Below, piece by piece: positions 1 to 8,684 of a stretch of 64,000 nucleotides of DNA. The translations under genes were made by a program, and so were the position numbers. Location of the stretch: the NCBI GenBank assembly GCA_050246945.1, contig JBFWVC010000001.1:310001-374000 (forward strand). The letters are read 5' to 3'. The first letter of the stretch is position 1. Each line of letters begins with the position of its first letter. This DNA comes from JAEUMD01 sp050246945. GTDB taxonomy: Bacteria; Pseudomonadota; Alphaproteobacteria; Rhizobiales; Hyphomicrobiaceae. Below the pieces are notes generated by a model that was not told the DNA's origin, did no database searches, and was given only the letters and a program-made list of their open reading frames with translations.

Positions 1-1
1 C

Positions 2-91
2 GAAAGGCAGCAATCTCAAGGCGGCGATTTGGGCTGGCACATCTGGTGCCGCGTTAGCGCTGCAACTCCAACATCTGGTGGTGCGATTTGA
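2..91 (+). CDS. possible 3' end of the gene upstream of hisA
   Basis: The first 87 bases must hold the end of an upstream gene or a spacer. One frame stays open from the left edge to a TGA at 89-91, overlapping the hisA TTG start (TTGA), which would suit translational coupling. Its 29 residues match nothing I recognise. A second frame starting at base 3 is also open and reads into hisA, so the assignment is weak. Confidence 0.25.
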   Translation, partial: ERQQSQGGDLGWHIWCRVSAATPTSGGAI

Positions 92-819
92 TTCTCTTCC
101 CCGCGATAGATCTGAAGGACGGCCAATGCGTGCGCTTGAAGCTGGGCGAGATGAGCGAGGCCACCGTATTCAACGATGATCCCGCCGCTCAGGCCCGCAT
201 TTTCGAGAACCAGGGCTTCGAATATTTGCACATCGTCGACCTGAACGGCGCATTTGAGGGCAAGCCAGTCAATGCCGCGGCCGTCGAGTCCATTCTCGCC
301 GCCATCTCCATGCCGGCGCAGTTGGGCGGTGGTATTCGCGATCTGAAGACGATCGAGATGTGGCTGGACAAGGGCATCCGCCGCGTCATCCTCGGCACCG
401 TTGCCGTGCGCGATCCCGATCTCGTGCGCGAGGCGTGCACGAAATTTCCCGGTCGCATCGCGGTTGGCATCGACGCCAAGGGCGGCAAGGTGGCAGTCGA
501 AGGCTGGGCCGAGACGAGCGAGCTGACGGCCATCGCGCTCGCCCGCCGCTTCGAGGATGCCGGTGTCGCAGCCATCGTCTACACCGACATAGAACGTGAT
601 GGCGTTTTGAAGGGCCTCAACCTGCCCGCCACAGCTGAGCTTGCCCGCGTCGTGAGCATTCCGGTCATCGCATCGGGCGGACTGGCCTCCATCGATGACG
701 TGAAGGCGCTGATGCAGCCGGAATACGCAATGCTCGAAGGTGCGATCACTGGCCGCGCGCTCTATGACGGCCGCATCGACCCGACGGAGGCGTTGGCGGT
801 GTTGAGGGGAGAATCCTGA
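88..819 (+). CDS. hisA: HisA, ProFAR isomerase of histidine biosynthesis
   Basis: 1-(5-phosphoribosyl)-5-[(5-phosphoribosylamino)methylideneamino]imidazole-4-carboxamide isomerase, the fourth step of histidine biosynthesis, a cytoplasmic TIM barrel of 243 aa (normal length). The family opening 'LFPAIDLKDGQCVRL' is present with catalytic Asp8. The second catalytic Asp is D129 in 'VGIDAKGG'. Phosphate-binding segments are 'LGGGIRD' and 'IASGG'. The start is TTG: the only in-frame codons upstream run to a TAG at 55-57 with no ATG or GTG, and the family begins exactly here. No strong ribosome site is visible, which fits coupling to an upstream gene. The following gene starts 9 bases after its stop. 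hisF is not next to it, so the his cluster is broken at this point or continues only to the left. Confidence 0.95.
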   Translation: MILFPAIDLKDGQCVRLKLGEMSEATVFNDDPAAQARIFENQGFEYLHIVDLNGAFEGKPVNAAAVESILAAISMPAQLGGGIRDLKTIEMWLDKGIRRVILGTVAVRDPDLVREACTKFPGRIAVGIDAKGGKVAVEGWAETSELTAIALARRFEDAGVAAIVYTDIERDGVLKGLNLPATAELARVVSIPVIASGGLASIDDVKALMQPEYAMLEGAITGRALYDGRIDPTEALAVLRGES

Positions 820-828
820 GGTAGCGTT

Positions 829-1866
829 GTGATCGAAGAAGCAGGTCAGTCGAAAGGAATCTGGTTTGTCTACGACGGCGACTGCCCCCTGTGCACTTCT
901 GCCGCATTAGCTCTGCGCATCAAGCGCGATTACGGCACGCTGCATTTGATCAACGCGCGCCAAGCCGCCGACGATCCTTGCGTGCAGGAGATCACGCGAC
1001 AGGGATTGGACCTCGACGAGGGTATGGCGATCTTCGCCGACGGCCGCATCTATCACGGCAAGGACGCACTGTGTTTCATGGCGCGATACGGCGAGACGCA
1101 AAATGCCTTCATGGCGGTGACGCGCGCCCTGTTCTGGTCTGACACTTTGGCCGCCTTCTCCTACCCCTGGATGCGCGCTGTCCGAAACCGGCTGTTGCGT
1201 CGTCGCGGTGTCGGACGCATCGACAATCTCAGTCAGAGGTTCGAACCTACCTTCAAGCCCGTTTTTGGTGCCGATTGGGATAAGTTGCCGCCGGTCCTGC
1301 GAGCGCATTATGCGAACCGGCCCTACACGACCGACGAGGTCGTCGTTGAAGGCGTGCTTGACGTCTGGTGCGCCGGTCCCGTGCGCATACTGTCGCCGCT
1401 CTTGCGGATCATGCGCCAGATCCCGGCCACGTCGGAAATGAACGTCCGTGTTGCCGTGCGCTTCCTGAGCGATCTCTACACGGACGCCTATCACTTCGAT
1501 CGCACGTTTCAATTCGAGGCGTTGGGGCCTTACCGGTTCCACTCGCGTATGTTTCGTATCTCTGGCAACGAAGTCGTGGAGGTGATGCCCTTCCGATTGG
1601 GCTGGCGCATGCGCTTTGAGTGGGACGGTGAAAAGATCGTGCTGCAGCATGCCGGATATGCGCTGCGGCTTTTCGGGCGCTTGCTGCCGCTTCCGTTGGG
1701 CGTCGTCATGGGCGAGGGATATGCCGAGGAAGTACCGGTCGACGAGGATCACTTCGATATGATGACCCACATAACGCATCCCTGGTGGGGCAAGATCTAC
1801 GAGTACAAGGGTCGCTTCAGGATCACGAAGAGGGTTGAGGATGTCGAACCGCGGCAAGCCGCATAG
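829..1866 (+). CDS. DCC-family thiol oxidoreductase-like domain fused to DUF4166
   Basis: A 345-aa protein with two parts. Residues about 10-125 are a DCC-type domain (DUF393): 'VYDGDCPLCT' carries the CPLC pair that names the family, a thioredoxin-like thiol/disulfide fold. Residues about 150-340 fit DUF4166, with the 'RFHSRMFRI' and 'GWRMRFEWDGE' stretches. GTG start at 829, nine bases after hisA, so probably co-transcribed. No signal peptide is seen, so a cytoplasmic protein is expected. The substrate of either half is unknown. The fusion is the odd point: both domains usually occur as separate proteins. Confidence 0.75.
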   Translation: MIEEAGQSKGIWFVYDGDCPLCTSAALALRIKRDYGTLHLINARQAADDPCVQEITRQGLDLDEGMAIFADGRIYHGKDALCFMARYGETQNAFMAVTRALFWSDTLAAFSYPWMRAVRNRLLRRRGVGRIDNLSQRFEPTFKPVFGADWDKLPPVLRAHYANRPYTTDEVVVEGVLDVWCAGPVRILSPLLRIMRQIPATSEMNVRVAVRFLSDLYTDAYHFDRTFQFEALGPYRFHSRMFRISGNEVVEVMPFRLGWRMRFEWDGEKIVLQHAGYALRLFGRLLPLPLGVVMGEGYAEEVPVDEDHFDMMTHITHPWWGKIYEYKGRFRITKRVEDVEPRQAA

Positions 1867-1957
1867 GCAGCGCCGACGTCCACGGTGCATCATCCCAAGT
1901 GCACCGCGCGAACCGAATTGCGATCCGGGCTTCTCAACAATCGGACATTGATCTACG

Positions 1958-2080
1958 GTTCTGGATCTGACGCTTGATCCCCGGGCAAGGTCGTCAAACG
2001 TCGGTGAATCCAGAACACCAACGAACGATTTGCCAGGGTTCCGGGCTGACGCGCAGGTGCCCGATGGGAACCAAGCCGCC
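1958..2080. repeat. dispersed intergenic repeat, family 1, copy 1
   Basis: About 123 bases closely matching 6168-6288. It holds two inverted repeats: GTTCTGGAT (1958-1966) with ATCCAGAAC (2008-2016), and CGGGC with GCCCG near 2042-2062. A core around 'AGGTCGTCAAACGTCGGTGA' is identical in the two copies. It lies between a DUF4166 gene and a methyltransferase gene, in non-coding sequence. Confidence 0.8.
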
Positions 2081-2130
2081 GAGTCGGAACACGAGATTGA
2101 CCTGGCTGAAGCCTTGCGAGGCGTGCTGCC

Positions 2131-2940
2131 ATGACAGACACGTATACTGGGCACTATCCGATCGAACGCCGCGAAGGAGAGATTGAGCGTCTGCGCATTC
2201 AGGCGGAGGCTATGGCTCCTTTCGCCGATTCGATGCTCGACATCATCGGCGTGAGTGACGGCTGGTCCTGTCTCGACATTGGTTGCGGGCCCGGCGGCAT
2301 CACAACTTTGATGAGCAAGCGCTGTGGACCGTCGGGAAACGTCGTTGGCCTCGATATGGACCCGTTCTTTCTCGAAGTTGCCAGGGCACGAGCGCCGGCC
2401 AATGTACGCTTCGAGCAGGACGATGCCTATGCCGCGCATTTGCCGTCTGACAGTTTCGATCTCGTGCACATGCGCTTCGTCGCCAGCACCTCAGGCGATC
2501 CGGAGCGGCTCATTGCCGAAGCCGTGCGCTTGGCACGGCCTGGCGGTATCGTTGCGTTGCAGGAACCGGACGGCACGACCTTGAACTGCTACCCGCCTCA
2601 TCCTGCCTGGGACGTGCTGAAGAATGCGCTGCTCGGATCCTTCCGCAGCGTCGGTGCGGATCTCACGCTCGCCAGTCGATTGTACTTCCTCATGTACCGC
2701 TCGGGCCTTCGTGACGTGCAGCTCCGCCCGTTCATCGTCGGCGTGAGATCGAAGGATCCGATGGTCGATTATCTGCCCGCCACGGTGGAATCGTTGCGCG
2801 GAACTGTGATTGCCAACGGACTTCTGTCGAAGGCGGAGCTCGATGAGGCGCTGGGTGAATGCCGCGCGCATTTGTCGAAGCCCGGCACGTCGTTCACGAT
2901 GTACTGGGTTGCGCAGGTCTGGGGGCGCAAACCAACATGA
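2131..2940 (+). CDS. class I SAM-dependent methyltransferase
   Basis: A 269-aa methyltransferase. Motif I is 'CLDIGCGPGGIT' (residues about 47-58), followed by the acidic ribose-binding position in 'VVGLDMD', and post-motif segments 'DSFDLVHMRF' and 'LARPGGIVALQEPDG', the layout of the UbiE/COQ5-like Methyltransf_11/25 group. No membrane segments or signal. Substrate cannot be told from sequence. ATG start at 2131 follows the dispersed repeat, so it probably has its own promoter close to or within that repeat. The next gene is convergent. Confidence 0.85.
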   Translation: MTDTYTGHYPIERREGEIERLRIQAEAMAPFADSMLDIIGVSDGWSCLDIGCGPGGITTLMSKRCGPSGNVVGLDMDPFFLEVARARAPANVRFEQDDAYAAHLPSDSFDLVHMRFVASTSGDPERLIAEAVRLARPGGIVALQEPDGTTLNCYPPHPAWDVLKNALLGSFRSVGADLTLASRLYFLMYRSGLRDVQLRPFIVGVRSKDPMVDYLPATVESLRGTVIANGLLSKAELDEALGECRAHLSKPGTSFTMYWVAQVWGRKPT

Positions 2941-2962
2941 ATGGCTCTGGGGTCCGAACAAG

Positions 2963-3505
2963 TCATTTGGATGTAGATACCGAGGGACGGGCCGCCGCCT
3001 TCTCGATCATGTCACGCAGGTTGTCTGTCGTGACGGGACCGGCGGTCTTCTCCAGCCATCGCTTCAGGAACGGCTTGCGCTCGAGCGCCTCCATCAGCAT
3101 GGCGCGCTTCAGGGCATCCGGGTCGCTTGTGCGGTGCTTCGTCTCCAGCGTCTTACGCAGCGCGTCCTTGGACAGCACCTCGTCGAATGCGTGCCACGAC
3201 ATTGAAAGCTGCCGTGCTAGGTGCGACGCGCGTTCGCGATAGAGGGCGGCGAGGAATGGATGCCCGAACGCCGCGTCGATCTTGGCCGCATCGTCGGAGC
3301 GGTTGGCCAGGTAGACTTCGAGCGCGCGTTGCTTCGCAGCACTCTCCGCATCGAGATCGTAGAGTGCATCCTCGGTCGCCGTGGATACGAGGTTGCCGCG
3401 CAGCTTGTCAGGCGCTTGAAGAACGGCGGGTAGCTGGATGTTGTAGTACACGTAGACAAATGACATCAGCGCGCCGAATACGACGCCGAGCAGAAATTTG
3501 AGCAT
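2963..3505 (-). CDS. single-pass membrane protein of unknown function
   Basis: A 180-aa protein. The ATG at 3505 opens a hydrophobic N-terminus (about residues 2-20, 'FLLGVVFGALMSFVYVYY') that should act as a signal anchor. The rest is soluble, helical and charged. The open frame extends further upstream to 3706, but that part is only the translation of the tandem palindromic repeat at 3544-3704 and has no coding character. No family recognised. It converges on the methyltransferase gene, with 22 bases between the stops. Confidence 0.65.
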   Translation of the reverse strand: MLKFLLGVVFGALMSFVYVYYNIQLPAVLQAPDKLRGNLVSTATEDALYDLDAESAAKQRALEVYLANRSDDAAKIDAAFGHPFLAALYRERASHLARQLSMSWHAFDEVLSKDALRKTLETKHRTSDPDALKRAMLMEALERKPFLKRWLEKTAGPVTTDNLRDMIEKAAARPSVSTSK

Positions 3506-3543
3506 CGCAATGAGTCTCGCTCTTTGGCTGGTTGCGCAACAAT

Positions 3544-3704
3544 GCATGTCGCGCAAAAGTGTGCAGCGGTTTTGCGATGACGACATGCATAAGGCAGTAG
3601 AGCATGTCGCGCAAAAGTGTGCAGCGGTTTTGCGATGACGACATGCATAAGGCAGTAGAGCATGTCGCGCAAAAGTGTGCAGCGGTTTTGCGATTACGAC
3701 ATGC
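3544..3704. repeat. palindromic repeat family 2, three tandem copies (period 58)
   Basis: Three 45-base units start at 3544, 3602 and 3660. Each folds as an outer stem GCATGTCG / CGACATGC and an inner stem CGCAAAA / TTTTGCG around a conserved GTGTGCAGCGG loop. A 13-base spacer, identical in both gaps, separates the copies, so this is not a CRISPR array. The same unit occurs twice at 31206-31308. Confidence 0.9.
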
Positions 3705-3758
3705 ACACGAGCATGGACTGGAAGCGCCGGGAGCGAAACGAAAAATTCGCGACACGCT

Positions 3759-5294
3759 TCATTGCGTGCGCGGCTTCATCAGCCACGCCACGAGCATGAC
3801 GAGACCGGTGAGCAACGCGGGGCCTGTAGCCAGCCACGAGCCGGCCGCGGCAACGGCTGCGGTCGCCGCCGTGAGGATCGAGGCAAACGCTTCCAGGATT
3901 GTCGAAACGCGCGAAGCAACCTGCCGCCGCCGGAAGCTTGTTCGGCGCGCCTGCGCGCGAAACCAGAACTGGATCAGCACCGCGCATGTCGCACCTGCCA
4001 TGACGCCGGCGGCTATAACTAGCGCACCGCGCGGCGAGACAAACACCATCGCGGCCACGAACGGCGCCATGATGGCGGCGATGAGAGCGAGAACCGAGAC
4101 GATCTTGGCCGAGATGAGCAAGCGCGGATTGACCGGTGCGGTTGCAATCAGATCGGGAGCGTCCTCGCCTGAGATCGCCAGCCATGCCAGCGCGCCGGCA
4201 AGTTGTCCGGCAGCCATCACCAGGACTGGCGCAAGGATCGTCTCTACGTTGGACTCGGGTCCGAAGCTCACCCAGAGCATGAGAGCCGGCGGAATGAGAT
4301 AGAGGATCTGCATCAGCGTCTGCGACACGAGCCAGGGATCGCGCGAGAGCAGTGTCCATTCCTTGTGGACGAGTGCGGTGAAAGTCGACTTCTGGCGGAA
4401 ATCCCGCTCCAGCGAGCGCGCGTGGGTGCGCCTCGACTCCGGGATACCCATCGCCGCGACCACATGTTCGCGGAACTCATTTGATCCGCGCCGCACCACG
4501 AGCATGAAAAAAAGTGCCGCGAACAAGAGTAAGCCAGCGAGCGGCAACGGTGCGCCCATCACGGCGCGAGCCGGAAGCCAGAACACGCTCCCCGCATCGG
4601 GAAGGAACGCGAGCGCGCTCTCCTCGTGGATCAGCTTGAATCGCGACATCGATCCGTAGGCAAGGATCGCAACGGTCTGGATGCCTATCAGGAATGAAGC
4701 ACCGACAACGGCAGCCGTGATCTGCGCGACGAGCCGCGTCCGCTTCGGCCCGATCCGGCGGAATAGCGTCAAGGTCGCCTGGACGGCGATGCCGGCAGCG
4801 ATGCCGGCAGTGGTTAGGATCATGGCATAGGCGGCAAGCCAGTGCGGTCCGTCCAGCCATGCTGCCACGTTGACGAAAGGCGCGACGATGAGACCGGACA
4901 TCATCGCTGTCGTCATCACCATGGATGCGAGGCGCACCGAGAAGAGATGACGTGCGGGAGCCGGGGAGGAAAGTATCAGGTCGAGGTCGTCGCGCGTGTA
5001 GAATGCCCGCGTCACTTGCTCCAGCGCCTGCGAGAACATCATGGTAAAGGTGAGGACGATGCTCATCGTGATGCCGGCAAGCATCGGCACGTCCATACCT
5101 CCCGGCGCTGGAAGGTATGCCCGCAATACCAGGTAGGCTATTGCGTGCAGTCCGAGAGCAAACGTTGCCATGCCGATCACGACCGCATGGTCCTTGAGTT
5201 TGCGTCCTCCCGACATCAGCGTGGTCCAGTCGCGCCAGGCGAGCCTGGCCTCGTGCCGCGCGAACCAGGTCAGTGTCGCGGTGTCGGCGCTCAT
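3759..5294 (-). CDS. ABC-2 type exporter permease
   Basis: A 511-aa integral membrane protein with about 10-12 hydrophobic segments, for example 'IGMATFALGLHAIAYLVL', 'AGITMSIVLTFTMMF' and a C-terminal pair ending before 'WLMKPRTQ'. The start ATG at 5294 overlaps the TGA of the ATPase gene by four bases (ATGA), so the two are translationally coupled and form one transporter. A longer upstream frame exists but lies inside the ATPase gene and is a shadow. The substrate is unknown; half-transporters of this EcsB-like shape have been tied to drug, lipid or peptide export. Confidence 0.85.
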   Translation of the reverse strand: MSADTATLTWFARHEARLAWRDWTTLMSGGRKLKDHAVVIGMATFALGLHAIAYLVLRAYLPAPGGMDVPMLAGITMSIVLTFTMMFSQALEQVTRAFYTRDDLDLILSSPAPARHLFSVRLASMVMTTAMMSGLIVAPFVNVAAWLDGPHWLAAYAMILTTAGIAAGIAVQATLTLFRRIGPKRTRLVAQITAAVVGASFLIGIQTVAILAYGSMSRFKLIHEESALAFLPDAGSVFWLPARAVMGAPLPLAGLLLFAALFFMLVVRRGSNEFREHVVAAMGIPESRRTHARSLERDFRQKSTFTALVHKEWTLLSRDPWLVSQTLMQILYLIPPALMLWVSFGPESNVETILAPVLVMAAGQLAGALAWLAISGEDAPDLIATAPVNPRLLISAKIVSVLALIAAIMAPFVAAMVFVSPRGALVIAAGVMAGATCAVLIQFWFRAQARRTSFRRRQVASRVSTILEAFASILTAATAAVAAAGSWLATGPALLTGLVMLVAWLMKPRTQ

Positions 5295-6088
5295 GGCGAT
5301 ACCCCCGCCATCGCCGCGCGAGGTAGCTCTTGCGCGCCAAAACCTTCTTCGCTCACCAGATCGAGGAAGATATCCTCCAGGCTGGCGCCTCTTCCGCGGT
5401 TTGACGTGCGCAGATCCTCGAGCGTGCCTTCCGCGACGAGCCGTCCCTTGTCGATAACGCCGATGCGGTCCGCCATGCGCTCGGCCACTTCCAGAATGTG
5501 CGTGGTCATGATGACGGTAACGCCCTGCGCGACGAGTGTACGCAACACGGCCTTCACCTGCCGCGCCGAGCCCGCGTCGAGGCCGGTCAGCGGCTCGTCG
5601 AGGATGATTAGCCGGGGCGCATGGATCAGCGCGCCCGCCAGCGCAACTTTCTGTCGCATGCCCTTGGAGAAGCCTTGGCAGCGCTCGTGGGCTTTGGCCG
5701 AAAGCCCGAACACGTCGATGAGCTGGTCGGCCTTGGCGCGCGCGATGTGGGCATCCATGCTCCACAGTCCGGCAACGAAGGTGAGATACTCAACCGGTGT
5801 CAGCTTGTCGTAGATCATCGGCTCGTCGGGCACCCAGGCTAGCACGCGCTTGGCCGCGACCGGATCCTTCCTCACGTCGATTCCGCAGATCTCGATTGCG
5901 CCGGAGTCGGGATCGAGGAGTCCGGCAACCATCCGGAGCGTCGTCGTCTTGCCCGCGCCGTTCGGACCCAGCAGCGCATAGAACTCGCCCGCCCTGATGG
6001 TGAGCGACAGATCGTCGACCGCGGGCTGATCGAAGCACTTCTTGAGGCCGCGAACGACGAGCGCCGGAGCGATGTCGGCTTGGGGCAT
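5291..6088 (-). CDS. ABC exporter ATP-binding protein
   Basis: A 265-aa nucleotide-binding subunit. Walker A is 'GPNGAGKTT' (residues about 41-49), the Q-loop region follows, the ABC signature is the degenerate 'FSKGMRQKVAL', Walker B is 'LIILDEPLTGLD', and the switch His is in 'TTHILE'. This is the pattern of ABC-2 exporters (CcmA/EcsA group). I start at the ATG at 6088; a GTG at 6100 would add four residues. Neither has a clear Shine-Dalgarno sequence. It is first in the operon, with the permease directly downstream. Confidence 0.9.
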   Translation of the reverse strand: MPQADIAPALVVRGLKKCFDQPAVDDLSLTIRAGEFYALLGPNGAGKTTTLRMVAGLLDPDSGAIEICGIDVRKDPVAAKRVLAWVPDEPMIYDKLTPVEYLTFVAGLWSMDAHIARAKADQLIDVFGLSAKAHERCQGFSKGMRQKVALAGALIHAPRLIILDEPLTGLDAGSARQVKAVLRTLVAQGVTVIMTTHILEVAERMADRIGVIDKGRLVAEGTLEDLRTSNRGRGASLEDIFLDLVSEEGFGAQELPRAAMAGVSP

Positions 6089-6167
6089 GGCGGAACACAC
6101 TCACGCATGGTTCATCCCGGCACACCCGTTAGGATTGCCTTGGGATGCGATGGACAATCGAGCTGGT

Positions 6168-6288
6168 GTTCTGGATCTGAGTTTGATGTCCGGGCGAAGG
6201 TCGTCAAACGTCGGTGAATCAAGAACACGAACCAAATATCTAGGACTCCGGGCTGACGCGCAGGTGCCCGATAGGGAACCAGGCGACA
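6168..6288. repeat. dispersed intergenic repeat, family 1, copy 2
   Basis: Second copy of the element at 1958-2080, same orientation. The first stem is GTTCTGGAT (6168-6176) with ATCAAGAAC (6218-6226), one mismatch. The second stem CGGGC/GCCCG is kept. It lies in the 290-base gap between the 3' end of the hydrolase gene and the 5' end of the ABC ATPase gene. Nothing else is recognised in that gap. Confidence 0.8.
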
Positions 6289-6377
6289 GGGCCGGGACAC
6301 TAAGAGTGTAGTCCGGTTGGGTTGAGGAGGCGTGAAGGCGCAGCGGGATCGGTCCAGCTGATCACGCCCATGACGAG

Positions 6378-7325
6378 TTACTCCGCGGCGGCCGATTTTG
6401 CGCCACCTTCCGCAAGCGTCCGTTTGAAGAATGGTGCGAGCACCGATACGGCCGAGGCAATTTGCGGACCGCCGTCATACAGATCCATGTGGTTGGCGCC
6501 ATCGACGATGAACATCTGCTTATCCGTGCTCGCCGCGCGCGCGAGAAGATCGTCGCTCATCCACTTGCTGCCTGCCTTGCTGCCGGCAACGATCAGCATC
6601 GGCTGGGTGAGGAAAGCCTCAGCTTTGTGGAATGCGTCATAGGTGATGATCTGGGTAAGGCTGCGCGCAGTCGCAAATCCGGGCGCCGTGCAGTATTCGG
6701 CACGCGACGTATGGTAGTATTCCCAGGCCTGACGCAGTTCCTCGTTGGGCGCGTCCCTTTCGTTCATCGGAGCTAGCGGAATCGTAGCGGGAACATTTCC
6801 CGCAGCGTCGGAAGTGCGCGCAACCGATCCTGCGGCAATGTAGGCGATTGCATCCGCATCCTTCACGTCATTGTCCCACCCGTTGCGGAACATCTGGCCG
6901 ATATTGACCAGACTGACCGTGCCGACCGCCTTGATCCGGCGGTCGTTGATGGCGGCGTTGGCCGTGTAGCCAGCACCCGCGCATATGCCCATTGCGCCGA
7001 TGCGGTCGTTGTCCACGTAAGGCACCGTGGTCAGGTAGTCGATGACGGCGCTGATGTCTTCTGTACGGATGTGCGGATTTTCGAGCTGTCGCGGTTCGCC
7101 GCCGCTCTCTCCCTGATAGGAGGCGTCGTAGGCGATCGTGACAAAACCCATTTCGGCGAGTTTCTTCGCATAGGTTCCGGCGGTCTGCTCCTTTACGCCG
7201 CCGCCCGGATGGGAGACGACGATTGCGGGATAGGTAAGCTCTTTATCGAACCTTTCGGGTAAGCAGATCGCCGCCGACATCAAGATGTTCGGATTGTTGG
7301 AATTCGCAAAGCTGATCTTGTTCAT
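6378..7325 (-). CDS. alpha/beta hydrolase with a Cys nucleophile elbow (DLH-like)
   Basis: A 315-aa alpha/beta hydrolase. The nucleophile elbow is 'GICAGAG', a G-x-C-x-G motif with Cys where most of the fold has Ser, as in dienelactone hydrolases. The oxyanion region is 'VVSHPGGG', and a late His is in 'DGANHMDLYDG'; the acid is probably the Asp in 'PMLIVAGSKAGSKWMSDD'. No signal peptide, so cytoplasmic. Monocistronic by context: a repeat lies downstream and a divergent ltrA-like gene upstream, 165 bases away. Substrate unknown; an esterase- or lactonase-like activity is plausible. Confidence 0.8.
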   Translation of the reverse strand: MNKISFANSNNPNILMSAAICLPERFDKELTYPAIVVSHPGGGVKEQTAGTYAKKLAEMGFVTIAYDASYQGESGGEPRQLENPHIRTEDISAVIDYLTTVPYVDNDRIGAMGICAGAGYTANAAINDRRIKAVGTVSLVNIGQMFRNGWDNDVKDADAIAYIAAGSVARTSDAAGNVPATIPLAPMNERDAPNEELRQAWEYYHTSRAEYCTAPGFATARSLTQIITYDAFHKAEAFLTQPMLIVAGSKAGSKWMSDDLLARAASTDKQMFIVDGANHMDLYDGGPQIASAVSVLAPFFKRTLAEGGAKSAAAE

Positions 7326-7489
7326 GAACTAAGTCCTTTATCCCGACTTGACGGTGTTTGGGTCTACAGAGATTTGAGTGATATATCGGGCCGATTCTTC
7401 CGGTTTCAGTTGGCCGATGATAGATCGGAGGGAACCGTCAAGTCTGGCAGCTTGCTGCCGCCGGGGCAACGCATGACCAGGGAACTTGC

Positions 7490-8635
7490 ATGAAAGTAAT
7501 GAGCTTCGGATTGTCGCCGCGTGATAGACAGGAGCATCATCGCGTCGCAACGCCGCTGGAGTTGTTCTTCGATCTGGCGAGCGTCGTCGCAATCGCGGCA
7601 GCGGCACACGGCCTGGCCCATGCGATTTCGGCCAATCATGCAGCCTATGGCGTGACGACCTTCATCATCTCGTTTTTCTCGATTTGGTGGGCGTGGATGA
7701 ACTATACGTGGTTCGCTTCCGCCTACGACAACAGCCGGCCGCTGTTTCGCGTCATCACGATGATCATCATATTCGGCGCGCTTATCTTGGCTGCCGGAAT
7801 TTCCGCGATGTTCGAAAAAAATCAGTTCTTCTTCGGCTGGCTGGGCTATGTCGTCATGCGGTTGGGTCAGGTGACGCTCTGGCTGATGGCGGCGCATGGC
7901 GATCGCGAGCGCCGCAAAACAGCGCTGAAATACGCATTTGGCGTCGCCGGAGCCCAGCTCTACTGGTCGTTTCTTTTTTTCGGGATATCGCCAGGGACGC
8001 CTGCGTTCACGACGGCGTTCTTCGTTGGCATGATGATCGAACTGGCGGTGCCCGCATTTGCAGAACGAGCGAACACCACCACATGGCATCGCCATCACAT
8101 CATCGAACGCTACGGTCTGCTCAACATCATCGTGCTGGGCGAGCTGCTGCTTGCCGTCGTCACGGCGCTGCGCAAGCTTGACGGTGACATCGCCCTCGTA
8201 AAACCATTGCTCCACGTGGCAGTCAGTGCAGCCATGATCGCTTTCTCGCTCTGGTGGGCCTACTTCTCGCGCGAGGAACATCTCCAAACCCAGGAGTTAC
8301 GGCGCGCGCTGCTTTGGGGATATGGGCATGTCGTCGTATTTGGCGCCGGTGCAGCTATCGGTGCCGGCTTCATCGTCCTGATCGACGTGCTGACGGCCCA
8401 TGCCGAGGTTGGCTTGCGCACAGGAGAAATAGCGGTTGCCATTCCCCTTGCACTTTACTTGGCTGGATTGTGGTTCATTCGCGACCGCTTCCTTTCCGGA
8501 GGTCCGCGGCGTCACGCGTTGCTGGTGGGCGCGGTAGCCATATTGGTCACGGGCTTCTTTTTGCCTGCCGCATTGGAGTTGATGACGCTGATAACTGTGC
8601 TTGCAGTCGCTGTGCGCTCCAAAACGCCGCTGTAG
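7490..8635 (+). CDS. LtrA family membrane protein (low temperature requirement A)
   Basis: A 381-aa polytopic membrane protein. Family hallmarks are 'TPLELFFDLASVVAIAAAAHGL' at the N-terminus (two parts read), 'WMNYTWFASAYDN' near residue 70 and 'ERYGLLNIIVLGE' near residue 207. About ten to twelve membrane helices. LtrA was named from a cold-sensitive Listeria mutant, but the biochemical role is unknown. It diverges from the hydrolase gene; the ATG start sits after a short AT-poor leader with no clear ribosome site. A later in-frame ATG at 7499 (MSFGLSP) is also possible. Confidence 0.85.
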   Translation: MKVMSFGLSPRDRQEHHRVATPLELFFDLASVVAIAAAAHGLAHAISANHAAYGVTTFIISFFSIWWAWMNYTWFASAYDNSRPLFRVITMIIIFGALILAAGISAMFEKNQFFFGWLGYVVMRLGQVTLWLMAAHGDRERRKTALKYAFGVAGAQLYWSFLFFGISPGTPAFTTAFFVGMMIELAVPAFAERANTTTWHRHHIIERYGLLNIIVLGELLLAVVTALRKLDGDIALVKPLLHVAVSAAMIAFSLWWAYFSREEHLQTQELRRALLWGYGHVVVFGAGAAIGAGFIVLIDVLTAHAEVGLRTGEIAVAIPLALYLAGLWFIRDRFLSGGPRRHALLVGAVAILVTGFFLPAALELMTLITVLAVAVRSKTPL

Positions 8636-8684
8636 TGATCAAGTTGTGCTGTGCCCAAGCGCCGGGCGTGAACATGCTCATCAG

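Noticed and set aside
907..2469. 520-codon minus-strand open frame
   Set aside because: Antisense shadow of the DCC-DUF4166 gene and methyltransferase gene in GC-rich DNA; no family motifs and no ribosome site.
3544..3704. Possible CRISPR array
   Set aside because: The intervals between the repeats are identical, the unit is a strong palindrome, there are only three copies, and no cas gene is near.
3466..3755. Short minus-strand frames with repeated HVVIAKPLHTFARHA-like peptides
   Set aside because: They are translations of the family 2 palindromic repeat, not genes.
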